Source: JAVWJP01 sp036638975 (GTDB lineage: Bacteria; Bacillota; Clostridia; Oscillospirales; Ruminococcaceae). Taken from it: DNA of 55,076 nucleotides. The stretch is from the NCBI GenBank assembly GCA_036638975.1, contig JAVWJP010000012.1:1-55076 (forward strand), given 5' to 3'. Made by a program: the position numbers and the translations under genes. Under the pieces are notes generated by a model that had not been told where the DNA came from, ran no database searches, and saw only the letters and a list, made by a program, of their open reading frames with translations. Positions 6,429 through 15,101 of this stretch are shown piece by piece (position 1 is the stretch's first letter; every line of letters begins with the position of its first letter).

Positions 6429-7475
6429 CTACTCGTCAGTTTTATCGTCAGCTTTTTGCGGCTCGCTTATAATATCGGTTTCGGCTGCTTCGCTCTTTAT
6501 GGGTGCAGCTTCTTCTGCTTTGCCTACTATAATTTCATCATCATCTTGTTCTTTTTTTTCGTAAAAGCTGCCCGCTAAAATTTGCGCGGCTTCGTCTGTT
6601 TTTACATAAAGCTTTAAGTACTCAGGGTCATTTGCTTTTTTTATCTTGTTGCGAATAATAATCCAAAGCGTAACAGCCACCAAAACAGCGATTATAGAAA
6701 GCATCTGAGAAACTCTAAACTTGCCAAGCATAAGGCTGTCTGTGCGCAAGCCCTCAATAATTGCTCTGCCGCAGCCGTACCACACGGCATAAAGCAGCAC
6801 CAGCTCGCCGTCAAAGCGGCGGCGCTTAGTAAACAGTGCTATTGCTATAAAACCCAAAAAGCACCAAACAGATTCATAAAAGAATGTTGGGTGAACAGGC
6901 ATGGAAGGGTCTACAATTACGCCAAAGCCTGCCAGTTTTTCGGCATTGCGAGTAAGATAATTTTCTATAACGGGCCCTGCCATTCCCCACGGCATGGCAG
7001 TATTTGCACCAAAGGCCTCTATATTTATAAAGTTGCCCCACCGCCCTATGGCTTGCCCAATTATAAGCCCGCCAACAGCGAGGTCTAGCATAGGCAGTAC
7101 TCGAACCCTACGAAAATGGCACATTATAAGACCGACTATAACGCCGCCTATAAGCCCGCCGTAAATGGCAATGCCGCCCTCCCAAATTTTAAAAACATCT
7201 ATTAAATTATCTTTGTAATCTGCCCACGAAAAAGCAACATAATAAATGCGCGCGCCAATTACTGCACCAATTACTGACACTAAGAGGACATCTATTACTC
7301 TGTCGCCATCTAGCCCAAACTGTTTTGTGCGCAGCATAACATAAGAAATGCCAACCAAAAAAGCAATGGCCATAATGACACCGTACCACGCTATAGAGTA
7401 GCTGCCCACTTGAAAAGCGATGCGGTTTAAGTGAAACTCCAGCCCAAGCCCCGGAAAGGTTAATAATTCTCCCAT
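6429..7475 (-). CDS. lgt: Prolipoprotein diacylglyceryl transferase
   Basis: This integral membrane enzyme transfers diacylglycerol to the lipobox cysteine of prolipoproteins. About seven membrane segments are visible in residues 20-275, with the Lgt signature GRWGNFINIEAFG (about residues 145-157) and HPTFFYES. At 348 residues it is longer than most homologues because of an acidic, Glu/Asp/Ala-rich, probably disordered cytoplasmic tail of about 60 residues (from about residue 288). Several lipoproteins in this window (C11 protease, 260-residue lipoprotein, FMN lipoprotein) would be its substrates. GGAGG precedes the ATG by 8 bp. Confidence 0.95.
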   Translation of the reverse strand: MGELLTFPGLGLEFHLNRIAFQVGSYSIAWYGVIMAIAFLVGISYVMLRTKQFGLDGDRVIDVLLVSVIGAVIGARIYYVAFSWADYKDNLIDVFKIWEGGIAIYGGLIGGVIVGLIMCHFRRVRVLPMLDLAVGGLIIGQAIGRWGNFINIEAFGANTAMPWGMAGPVIENYLTRNAEKLAGFGVIVDPSMPVHPTFFYESVWCFLGFIAIALFTKRRRFDGELVLLYAVWYGCGRAIIEGLRTDSLMLGKFRVSQMLSIIAVLVAVTLWIIIRNKIKKANDPEYLKLYVKTDEAAQILAGSFYEKKEQDDDEIIVGKAEEAAPIKSEAAETDIISEPQKADDKTDE

Positions 7476-7568
7476 AGTTTAAGCCTCCAATAAAGTCATT
7501 ATCACAGCAATCCAACCGACGCTGCACCTGTTTGTAAAAAGCCGCAATACAGATATGCCGCTTTAAAG

Positions 7569-8843
7569 CTACAGAGGTAATATTACAGAAATAGCACTGT
7601 ATTTGCGCAAGAAATTTTCTTTAAGCCGCAGGTTTAACTGCTCAACGGTGCAATCGGCTATAATATCTATAGGCTCATATACATTAAAGCCCCCAAAATG
7701 CGATTGCATAAGCTCCCCCGCAATATCATCAACGTTGTTAAGCATTCTTACATATCTACCGTAAATTGCTTTTTTACTGCGCAAAAACGATTTTTCATCG
7801 AGCCCTGTGCGCTGCAAAGCTTCAATCTCGTCACACACAGCGGCATACACAGCGTCCGGCTCGCGGCTTTCGCCCGAGAACATAACCGAAGCAAAATCGC
7901 GCCCTGTAAAAGCCTCTGTGTCAAACGACGGGTTTATAAGCCCCGCATCGTAAAGCCTGCGGTAAAGCGGAGATGCCTCGCCTGCTATAATCTCCAAAAG
8001 TATCTCGTCAAGCACCTGATTAAGCGTATTCTCGCGCTTTGTACCCGCCTTTTCTTTAAAGCCTATGTTAAAAAGCGGCATGGCAACTGGCAGCTTCATC
8101 TCTACACGGCTTGCCTTTACTTCGCGCGGCTCGTCCGGCACTTCTGCCTGTATAGTTATCGGCTCTGCCTGCTTTAATATGCGGTCTGCCGCCTTTATGA
8201 CAGCATCAATTTCAAAATTGCCCGCTATTGCAAGCACCATATTGTTGAGGTTATAAAAAGTATTGTAACAGCGGTAAAGCAGCTCTGCATCTATTTTTGC
8301 TATAGATTCCACAGTGCCTGCAATATCTACCCGCACCGGATTATTACTGTAAAGCACACCCAAAAGGTTAAAGAGCACCCGCCAATTCGGGTCATCATCA
8401 TACATTTTAATTTCCTGCCCTATTATGCCCTGCTCCTTGCGCACTGTTTCTTCTGTAAAGTACGGGTGCGTCACAAAATCCAGCAAAATGTCAAGTGACT
8501 GCTCAAAATTATCTGAGCAGCTAAAGAGGTACGCGGTTTTATCAAAGCTTGTAAAGGCATTTGCAGAAGCACCTGTTTTGGCATAGCGCGAAAACGCGTC
8601 ACCGTCCTCGCTTTCAAAAAGCTTGTGCTCCAAATAATGTGCAATACCTGCGGGGACTGTAACAAAGCCATCGTCCGCATCGGTTTTAAAGGTTACGTCT
8701 ATAGAACCTATTTCGGCGGCAAACAGTGCATAAACCGAGCTAAACTGCGGTGTAGGGCACAGCAAAAGCGTAAGCCCGGATGGGTGCTTTATGCGCACAT
8801 AGCCCTCGCCCAGACGCTTTGAAAATATTGTTTCTTTATTCAT
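7569..8843 (-). CDS. M16 family zinc peptidase with intact active site (YmfH-like)
   Basis: The 424-residue protein has the inverted zinc motif H-Y-L-E-H at residues 69-73 (HxxEH). The downstream glutamate region RKEQGIIGQEIKMYDDD would supply the third ligand. Both halves of an M16 protein are present. It overlaps the end of the upstream M16-like gene by 8 bp, so the two are translationally coupled. By analogy with YmfF/YmfH and with mitochondrial processing peptidase, the pair probably forms a heterodimer in which this subunit holds the metal. The substrate is unknown; related pairs process peptides. Confidence 0.88.
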   Translation of the reverse strand: MNKETIFSKRLGEGYVRIKHPSGLTLLLCPTPQFSSVYALFAAEIGSIDVTFKTDADDGFVTVPAGIAHYLEHKLFESEDGDAFSRYAKTGASANAFTSFDKTAYLFSCSDNFEQSLDILLDFVTHPYFTEETVRKEQGIIGQEIKMYDDDPNWRVLFNLLGVLYSNNPVRVDIAGTVESIAKIDAELLYRCYNTFYNLNNMVLAIAGNFEIDAVIKAADRILKQAEPITIQAEVPDEPREVKASRVEMKLPVAMPLFNIGFKEKAGTKRENTLNQVLDEILLEIIAGEASPLYRRLYDAGLINPSFDTEAFTGRDFASVMFSGESREPDAVYAAVCDEIEALQRTGLDEKSFLRSKKAIYGRYVRMLNNVDDIAGELMQSHFGGFNVYEPIDIIADCTVEQLNLRLKENFLRKYSAISVILPL

Positions 8844-10125
8844 GCGCCTGCGCCTCCTTTGATGTTAAAAAGTACACTGTGTCAAGCTTTATGCCCTGTG
8901 CGGCGTGCATAATCTGCTCGCGGGTCACCTTTGCAATTTCCTTTGCATTCTGCGCGGGAGATTCATCTGTTCCTGCTAAAATTTGTGTCAAATACCAGCT
9001 TTCCACCCCGCCCAAGGTATCGGTAGATGATTTTAAGGCGTTTACAAGTGCAAGCTTTGTATTATCAAGTTCTTCGGCTGTAAATTCGCCGTTTTTCATA
9101 ACCTCAAGCTGTTTTAATATTTCTTTTTGTGCCTTTTCTTTGTTTTTGGCTTCTACACCGCTGTCAACAAGCATAGAGCCTGTGGGCTTGTCAAGGCGCG
9201 CCGCACAGTAGTAGCAAAGGCTTTCTTTTTCTCTGACGTTTAAAAACAAACGCGAAAACGGCGTGCCGCCGTAAAGTGCGCTCATAAGCTTTGCCGCATT
9301 TGCATCTTCGCCCGCTTTTATATCGCCAGTGCGAAAGCCCAGCACCAGCTTACTTTGGCTAAGCTCCATGTAATCGGTCTGCTGCATAAGCTGCCCACGC
9401 GCCGCTTTAACACTTGCCTCGGTACGAACAAATGGTGTGCGCTCCAATGCTTCAAAGCGCTGTTTGAATATCTTTTTAGCCGGCTCCGGGCTGCCACAGC
9501 CAACAAATAATATTTCTACAGACGCATTTTTAATGGCGCTATGATAAGCCGCTGTTGCGCTTTTCGGGGTAATTTTTTCTGCCTGCTCTTTTGTACCATA
9601 CCGCTTTATGCCAAAGGCTTCGCCTTTAAAAAGCAGCTCGCGGCAACGGCTTACAGCGTAATCGCGCTTATCGTTTATTTCGGATTCTATAGTGTCTATA
9701 AGCGACTGCTTTTCAAGCTTAAAATCTTCTTCATCAAAAACTCCGTCAACAAAATAAGGCGAAAGAAGAAGCCCCGCCGCAAGCTCTGCACACTTTTCGG
9801 TAATAGCCTCTCCGTCTATAGTGTATCGGTCGTCAAGCGTTTGGATTGAAACATTCAGTATTTGGTAAGCACCGTATTTTCTAACGTCTGCATCAAGAGA
9901 AGCACCGTAAAGCTCGCATAAACGCTCGTTAAGACGGGTAAAATCGGGACATTCGCAAAAGCGCTTGCGCAGTATAAACGGTACTATAGCCGTGTCGGAA
10001 ACGGTTTCTTCACAAAGCGGCAGCACCAAGTTGCAAGATATCCTGTTAGATTTGAATTTGGCATCGGTTACAGTGCTCCAAAAAACTCCGTTGCAAAGCT
10101 GTGAGCGCACCATGCTGTTATTCAT
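8836..10125 (-). CDS. M16 family peptidase-like protein lacking the zinc motif (YmfF-like)
   Basis: The 429-residue protein has M16 architecture but no HxxEH in its N-terminal half; that region reads KRFCECPDFTRLNERLCELYGASL. It keeps the C-terminal arginine/tyrosine region (FSRLFLNVREKESLCYYC, about residues 295-312) that M16 partners use to grip substrate. This is the expected division of labour for a non-catalytic partner of the next gene. The ATG preceded by GGGAGATGACC was chosen over one five codons upstream. A promoter with an extended -10 lies at about 10246. The leader contains repeat R2 copy 1. Confidence 0.87.
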   Translation of the reverse strand: MNNSMVRSQLCNGVFWSTVTDAKFKSNRISCNLVLPLCEETVSDTAIVPFILRKRFCECPDFTRLNERLCELYGASLDADVRKYGAYQILNVSIQTLDDRYTIDGEAITEKCAELAAGLLLSPYFVDGVFDEEDFKLEKQSLIDTIESEINDKRDYAVSRCRELLFKGEAFGIKRYGTKEQAEKITPKSATAAYHSAIKNASVEILFVGCGSPEPAKKIFKQRFEALERTPFVRTEASVKAARGQLMQQTDYMELSQSKLVLGFRTGDIKAGEDANAAKLMSALYGGTPFSRLFLNVREKESLCYYCAARLDKPTGSMLVDSGVEAKNKEKAQKEILKQLEVMKNGEFTAEELDNTKLALVNALKSSTDTLGGVESWYLTQILAGTDESPAQNAKEIAKVTREQIMHAAQGIKLDTVYFLTSKEAQAHE

Positions 10126-10170
10126 TTGGTCATCTCCCATAAGGTTTTTATAGTCAAATTAAATTTATTG

Positions 10171-10234
10171 ATTTTTATCTAGGTCGCGTGCTACGCACAT
10201 GCGTAAATAAAACTATCTGTGATAGTTTTATTTA
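10171..10234 (-). repeat. Dispersed repeat R2, copy 1, with long hairpin
   Basis: The core 10171-10213 matches 28418-28460 with 3 differences in 43 bp and is also related to 36957-37000. It contains GTCGCGTGCTACGCACATGC. Next to it, 10204-10234 is a perfect 14-bp inverted repeat (TAAATAAAACTATC, loop TGT, complement). It lies in the 5' untranslated region of the M16 gene pair. The stem has no T-tract in either direction, so it is not a terminator. Confidence 0.8.
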
Positions 10235-10245
10235 ACACAGCTTTT

Positions 10246-10271
10246 ATTATAGCACAAGCCGTTACTTTTCG
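10246..10271 (-). promoter_or_regulatory. Extended -10 promoter of the M16 gene pair
   Basis: On the minus strand TGCTATAAT (TGn-TATAAT; -10 at 10246-10251) precedes the R2 repeat and the YmfF-like gene. The -35 region (TGGCGA) is weak, as expected for an extended -10 promoter. Confidence 0.6.
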
Positions 10272-10291
10272 CCATATAATATTGGCATTTT

Positions 10292-12265
10292 TTAACGCAC
10301 TATTTGTGCCGACACATTAACCTCAAAGGTAAACTGCGGCAAAAAAAGCCTATAGCTTTCTTTGTTTGCGGTGTACCAATCAGGCTTTCTTTGTCCGAGT
10401 AAATTTGCAAAAGAGAATATATCAGCCCTATAGGTTTTAAGGCACACTCTTAAAGCACCCTCACAGCGCTCCTTTACGCTTGCTTCAAGCAGGCTTCGCA
10501 TTTGCGCCCTGTCGTTCCCCATTTGTAAGCGGCTTTTAAGCTTGATATCCGCTTTAAAATGCGGCACTCCCCTTTTAAGCTCCACATTATATTTGGTTTT
10601 TGCGCTTAAAACCTCTGCCGTAATGTCACCGCCGTCCTGTATATCCAACACAATTTGTGCGTTTTTCATTTCGTTTTTAAGCAGTAACGCCCCCCAGCTC
10701 TCATCTGGGGTAAGCACGCCGCAAAGCATATTATTACTAAAAACAGCGCTGCCGTGGCTCTTTGCAAAATCCGCATCGCCATTTTTTAACAAAAAAGGCA
10801 CAGCAAAGCCTGTACAGCCGTTTTGCCTTGCCGCCTGTGCCTGCATAAGCCGCCCGCGCAGTACTTTACCCTCGGCATTGTCCAACATATTTTTTATTAC
10901 AACAGCTGTCATTCTTCCATCATTTGTTTTAGCCGCAAGCAGCTCCTCAGCGCTGCCGCTTGCAAGCACTAAATCTACATTGGGACGTGCTTTAAGCCCC
11001 TCTCCAAAAAAATCCATCAGCTCTAAAAGCTTGTCTGCCGCCGTTTCCCCCAATATTATAACCTTCGTCTGCCCGTAAAATATCTCTCGCCCATGTATAA
11101 GCTCCGCCGCCGCAAGCGCCTGAGCTATGCTGCCGCCGCGCGCCGTAAGAAGCACCGCATTTTTTTCGTTTGCCTGTGCCGCTTGTGCCGCCTCCCCCTG
11201 CGGGTTGTAAATTTGCAAGCTAAGTAAATACTCGCCGTTTACTGTGTCAACCCCTATGCCCTCAACTATGGCGCGGTTGTTTATTGCAACAGGCTTCATA
11301 CAGCCGGTACAAAGCAAAAGCGCCGTCGCACCCGCCAAAAGCTGCAAAGCAATTGTACAAGAAAGCGCCCGGGTTGCCTTGCCTACACGCAAAAAGACCT
11401 TGCCAAGGCAATATGCCGCAAAATAAAGATAAACACCTATTTTTAAAAAAGCCATAAAGCTCCACAATACAAGATGCAGGCTGTCTAAGCGCTGAAAAAC
11501 CGATATCTCAGCAAATGCCGCAAGAGAATAAAACGGGAACTCCTGTGTACCTGCGTAGTCACCCAGACCAACTGCAAGCAGCATGACAAGGTACGAAAGC
11601 AGCAGAGAACCCCCAACAGCCCATATAATAAAGCTTTTAGTCACAGTGCCTTTTACATTTTTGGCAAGCAAAAGCCACAATATTACATCAAAATTAACCA
11701 CACAAAAGCTTAAAACAAGGCGTAAAAAAGGCATAACGCCATCTAAAAACGGTGCTTTAATGTAAAAAAACTGTGCCTTTGGCAGGATTGCAAATGAAAC
11801 GAAAAGAGTAAAAGCCAAAAATGCAGCAAATATAGCGCTGCCCATACGTGCAATAGGCTCAAGCCCCAAAAACGCCGCATAACCGCAAACCGCCGCTATA
11901 GTAAAGGTAAAGAACAAGGGCGAGGTTTTTTTAAAAGCGGCGAGAGTAAAAAGCTTTGCAAAGCTGCCCGCCGTAAAAGCCGCTGCCAAAAGGCAAAAAA
12001 CGCACAATATTGCCGCAGTTAATTTGGCAAGAGGCACTCCGAAGCCACCGATACCGTCAATAATATCTACACCGCTGCGCCTTAAAACAAAAAGCAGCGG
12101 TAAAAAAACCGCCGACAACACAAGATATGAAAGCGGCAGTGCCAGTAGAACATCTGTGGTATTTTGCGCTGTAGCGCCCGGTGCTATGGTAAGCAGCGAG
12201 AAAACGCGAAAAAGTACAAGCATTGATGCCGCCTGCCACGGGCTTATTATAGTTTTTCTCGTCAA
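10292..12265 (-). CDS. GerB-GerC fusion: spore germinant receptor permease and lipoprotein in one chain
   Basis: Residues about 8-290 are a spore germination permease (GerB) with eight membrane helices; the HLVLWSFMAFLKIGVYLYF helix matches GerB TM8. Instead of GerB TM9-10 the chain continues with one hydrophobic helix (about 300-320) ending in LLLCTGC, cysteine 322. Residues 322-657 are a GerC protein (VAINNRAIVEGIGVD to the C-terminus). Separate GerB (about 360 aa) and GerC (about 370-400 aa) genes are the norm. The reading frame is continuous. The hydrophobic helix fits both a GerC signal peptide and a ninth GerB helix that would place GerC outside the membrane. Start is TTG in the TTGA overlap with gerA, after AAAAGGGGGCG. 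Confidence 0.88.
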   Translation of the reverse strand: MTRKTIISPWQAASMLVLFRVFSLLTIAPGATAQNTTDVLLALPLSYLVLSAVFLPLLFVLRRSGVDIIDGIGGFGVPLAKLTAAILCVFCLLAAAFTAGSFAKLFTLAAFKKTSPLFFTFTIAAVCGYAAFLGLEPIARMGSAIFAAFLAFTLFVSFAILPKAQFFYIKAPFLDGVMPFLRLVLSFCVVNFDVILWLLLAKNVKGTVTKSFIIWAVGGSLLLSYLVMLLAVGLGDYAGTQEFPFYSLAAFAEISVFQRLDSLHLVLWSFMAFLKIGVYLYFAAYCLGKVFLRVGKATRALSCTIALQLLAGATALLLCTGCMKPVAINNRAIVEGIGVDTVNGEYLLSLQIYNPQGEAAQAAQANEKNAVLLTARGGSIAQALAAAELIHGREIFYGQTKVIILGETAADKLLELMDFFGEGLKARPNVDLVLASGSAEELLAAKTNDGRMTAVVIKNMLDNAEGKVLRGRLMQAQAARQNGCTGFAVPFLLKNGDADFAKSHGSAVFSNNMLCGVLTPDESWGALLLKNEMKNAQIVLDIQDGGDITAEVLSAKTKYNVELKRGVPHFKADIKLKSRLQMGNDRAQMRSLLEASVKERCEGALRVCLKTYRADIFSFANLLGQRKPDWYTANKESYRLFLPQFTFEVNVSAQIVR

Positions 12266-13791
12266 TGCTTCGCCCCCTTTTCATCAAGCTCACTGCCGGG
12301 GAAGCCCCCTATATTTAAAGTTTGCCTGCCCAGAGTCTTCCAAGAGGCACGCATAAAAATATCTCGCTGGTCAAAAAGCTTTGTGGGTGTTACAGGTGCT
12401 GTAGCGGGCACACCGTAGGCGCTTAGCGCGCAGAGGTTTACAAAAACAGCGCAAAACAGCAGTGTAATACCATACAGCCCCGCAAAACCACCTGCCAAAA
12501 TAAACGCAAAGCGAAGCAAGGTGACAGGCTCGTAAAGTGACGGCACCACAAAAGAGCTTATTGCGGTGAGCGCAACTATCATAACCATAGGTGCACCTAT
12601 AAGCCCCGCGCTTACGGCGGCATCGCCTATTACAAGCCCTCCGACTATTCCCACCGCGTGACCTATAGGGCGCGGCAGACGCAGACCCGCCTCGCGCATA
12701 AGCTCGTACAAAAAATGTATAAGCAACGCACCAAGCATCAACGGAAAAGGCGTAACCTCCTCTGATGCGGCTATATTTAAAAGCAGGGCCTCTGGTAAAA
12801 GCTCCGGATTAAAGCTTACAACTGCAACATATGTCCCCGGCAGCAAAAAGCTTAACAAAAATGCGGCGTATTTCATAATCCGTATAAACGCCGCATAAAA
12901 AGGACGGTGAGAATAATCGTCCAGCGTTTGAAAATTCTCATTAAAAAAGTATGGTGCAATAAGTGCAAATGGGGTTCCGTCCACAAGCACCGCCACACGC
13001 CCCTCAGATATTTTTGCACAGGAGGTATCAGGGCGCTCGGTGACACCGACATTTGAAAAAACAGATGCCGTATCGCTATCAAGAAAAGGCTGTAAATATC
13101 CGGAATCCAGCACAATATCAAGCTCGGCACAGGCTATGCGGCGACGCACCTCGCCTAATATTTCCGGCGAAACCATATTAGAAATATAGCAAAGGCAAAC
13201 ATCTGTTTTGCTCGTTTCGCCAACGCTGGTCATCTCAAAAACAAGCCGCGATGACTTGATACGGCGGCGTATAAGCGCCATATTTGTGCGTATAGGCTCG
13301 ACAAAGCCCTCGCGTGAGCCACGCACGTTTACTTCTCCCTCCGGCTCGGAGACCGAGCGCGAAGCAAAGCCCTGCACCCCTGCCAAAACAGCGGTGTCAA
13401 CTCCATCTATAAGAATTGCCACAAACCCGCTCATAAGCGCTTTAAACAGCACGCCAAGGGTTTGCGCGTTTTTTTGCTCCGGCGCTAAAACAGCATAATT
13501 TTGCAGCCAAAAAAGCAGCTTTTGCGGCGTAGAGCTTTGCAGCTTTAAACCCAAAAGAGGGCGCAGCACACCATTTAGCATATTTTGTGTGCTAACCATG
13601 CCCTCGAATGTTAATATTTCGGCTTTAATGCCGCAAATTGTAACCGATTTATTTACAAAATCGGCAGTATCCTTTAAATAATGGCGGATATTGTCCATGT
13701 TTTCGGAAAGGCTTTCGGTAATAGCCACGTCATCGCCCACGGGCTTAGAGTTTTTTACAAATTCGTTTGTCCTATCATCATTTTTGCTCAA
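12262..13791 (-). CDS. gerA: Spore germination protein GerA family
   Basis: The protein is about 509 residues. A soluble N-terminal region spans about residues 1-260, with family motifs DCT-like to FVAILIDGVDTAVL and QGFASRSVSEPEGEVNVRGSREGFVEPIRTNMALIRRR. About five membrane segments follow (FPLMLGALLIHFLYELMREAGLRLPRPIG is typical of GerA). With GerB and GerC it forms a nutrient-sensing receptor in the spore inner membrane. The start is a TTG after GGTGG at 13791. The upstream extension of 35 codons lacks GerA character and a good ribosome site. It overlaps the GerB-GerC gene by 4 bp. These genes are normally under the forespore sigma factor; no clear site was identified. Confidence 0.88.
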   Translation of the reverse strand: MSKNDDRTNEFVKNSKPVGDDVAITESLSENMDNIRHYLKDTADFVNKSVTICGIKAEILTFEGMVSTQNMLNGVLRPLLGLKLQSSTPQKLLFWLQNYAVLAPEQKNAQTLGVLFKALMSGFVAILIDGVDTAVLAGVQGFASRSVSEPEGEVNVRGSREGFVEPIRTNMALIRRRIKSSRLVFEMTSVGETSKTDVCLCYISNMVSPEILGEVRRRIACAELDIVLDSGYLQPFLDSDTASVFSNVGVTERPDTSCAKISEGRVAVLVDGTPFALIAPYFFNENFQTLDDYSHRPFYAAFIRIMKYAAFLLSFLLPGTYVAVVSFNPELLPEALLLNIAASEEVTPFPLMLGALLIHFLYELMREAGLRLPRPIGHAVGIVGGLVIGDAAVSAGLIGAPMVMIVALTAISSFVVPSLYEPVTLLRFAFILAGGFAGLYGITLLFCAVFVNLCALSAYGVPATAPVTPTKLFDQRDIFMRASWKTLGRQTLNIGGFPGSELDEKGAKH

Positions 13792-13942
13792 TAAAACACC
13801 ACCATATTTCAGTAAATTATATAACCCCGCATATTCAAAAAAGCTTCGCAGTCTGCGGCACTGCAATTTTAAGCAAGCTGATATATTTATTACCAAATTT
13901 TCGGTTTATATCAGTAAATGGCATTAATATTAAATTTTAGAA

Positions 13943-13977
13943 TAAAAAAAGCCGCCGTACACATAATAACGGCGGTG
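13943..13977 (-). terminator. Minus-strand terminator-like hairpin upstream of gerA
   Basis: The minus strand reads CACCGCCGTT, a loop, ACGGCGGC followed by seven Ts. It lies in the divergent region between gerA (minus) and the DUF421 gene (plus), so no annotated gene ends here. It may protect gerA from antisense transcription, or attenuate a gerA transcript that starts further upstream. Confidence 0.6.
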
Positions 13978-14017
13978 ACTTAAATGTTTTTATCATAGCT
14001 AATTGAGGGGGAAAGCC

Positions 14018-14722
14018 TTGGCTATATTTTTTTTAAGGACTCTCATTTTGTATGTAATCATCATTTTTTCGCTAAGAATAATGGGTAAGCGGCACTTGGG
14101 CGAGCTTCAGCCATCGGAATTTGTCGTGGCAATTATGATTTCAAACATTGCAACGCTGCCTATAGAGGACACAAATATTCCTCTTTTAGCCGGAATTGTT
14201 CCCATTTTGGCGCTCGTCAGCTTTGAGGTTATTATTTCATCTTTGGGGCTAAAATACAAAGCCGTGCGCAAGCTTGTGTGCGGCAACCCCATAATTATAA
14301 TACGCGACGGTGTACTCGACCAAAAAAAGATGCGTGAGCTGCGGTATTCTATAGACGACCTAATGGAACAGCTTCGCGGAAAAGATGTTTTTGACATTGC
14401 CGATGTCGCATATGCCATTGTTGAAACCACCGGACAGCTAAGTGTTTTTGAAAAATTCGCTGCACGCAAAACAATAAACGGTGACATTAAATTAGCCGGC
14501 ACAATGTGTGACGACTGCCCGCCTATGGTGCTTATAAGTGACGGAGAGCTTATTGCAGACACACTTAACTACTGCAACCTGCGCCCCGCATGGCTTAAAA
14601 AAACCTTAGAGCACGAAGGAATACAGCAAAAAGATGTGTTTTTAATGACCTGTGACCGCAGCGCAAAATATCACCTTGTAATGCGCGACGGTAAAAAGAA
14701 AAAAGGCGGAGTGAAAAAATGA
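14018..14722 (+). CDS. DUF421 family membrane protein (YetF/YcaP type)
   Basis: The 234-residue protein has three N-terminal membrane helices (residues about 3-75) with the family motif FSLRIMGKRHLGELQPSEFVV, then a cytoplasmic DUF421 domain with GNPIIIIRDGVL, and a C-terminal domain. YetF-type proteins are membrane proteins of unclear molecular role in spore formers. The start chosen is a TTG at 14018 behind GAGGGGGAAAGCC; starting at 14003 would place the ribosome site inside the gene. It overlaps the next gene by 4 bp (ATGA). Confidence 0.88.
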   Translation: MAIFFLRTLILYVIIIFSLRIMGKRHLGELQPSEFVVAIMISNIATLPIEDTNIPLLAGIVPILALVSFEVIISSLGLKYKAVRKLVCGNPIIIIRDGVLDQKKMRELRYSIDDLMEQLRGKDVFDIADVAYAIVETTGQLSVFEKFAARKTINGDIKLAGTMCDDCPPMVLISDGELIADTLNYCNLRPAWLKKTLEHEGIQQKDVFLMTCDRSAKYHLVMRDGKKKKGGVKK

Positions 14723-15099
14723 AGCGTCTTGTAATCTCGATTATAATGGTGGCTGCAATGATAAGCATGAGCGTTATGAACACTATCACACTTTACAACA
14801 CCCGCGATGAGCTTACCGCGATTTTAAAAAGCATGGCACAAACAGTAGAGCATGACGGAGCCGCAGCGGTAAGCAAGGACGCCGAGGCCTTTACACTGCT
14901 GTGGCTTAAACACGAAAAAAAGCTTATGCAGTTTATAAGACACTCGGACCTAGAGCCTATAACGTGGAACTCGGCCCGTCTGACGCACCTTGCAAAGTAC
15001 GAAGACACGGCCGAGCTTATGGCAGAGATAAACTCTGTTTATTTACAGATAAACCACCTGTGCGAAACCCAAACTCCCAGCTTACAAACCGTGCTTTAG
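14719..15099 (+). CDS. DUF4363 family protein
   Basis: The 126-residue protein has one N-terminal membrane helix (residues about 3-24), followed by a helical extracytoplasmic domain (NTRDELTAILKSMAQTVE..., LWLKHEKKLMQFIRHSDLEPI). DUF4363 proteins are commonly coupled to DUF421 genes, as here with a 4-bp overlap, so they likely form a complex. The stop codon ends 2 bp before the convergent DUF362 gene, and no terminator lies between them. Confidence 0.8.
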   Translation: MKRLVISIIMVAAMISMSVMNTITLYNTRDELTAILKSMAQTVEHDGAAAVSKDAEAFTLLWLKHEKKLMQFIRHSDLEPITWNSARLTHLAKYEDTAELMAEINSVYLQINHLCETQTPSLQTVL

Positions 15100-15101
15100 A
15101 C

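Noticed and set aside
10204..10234. Long hairpin as terminator of the GerB-GerC gene or M16 genes
   Set aside because: No T-tract on either strand; it is part of repeat R2 and lies within the M16 leader.
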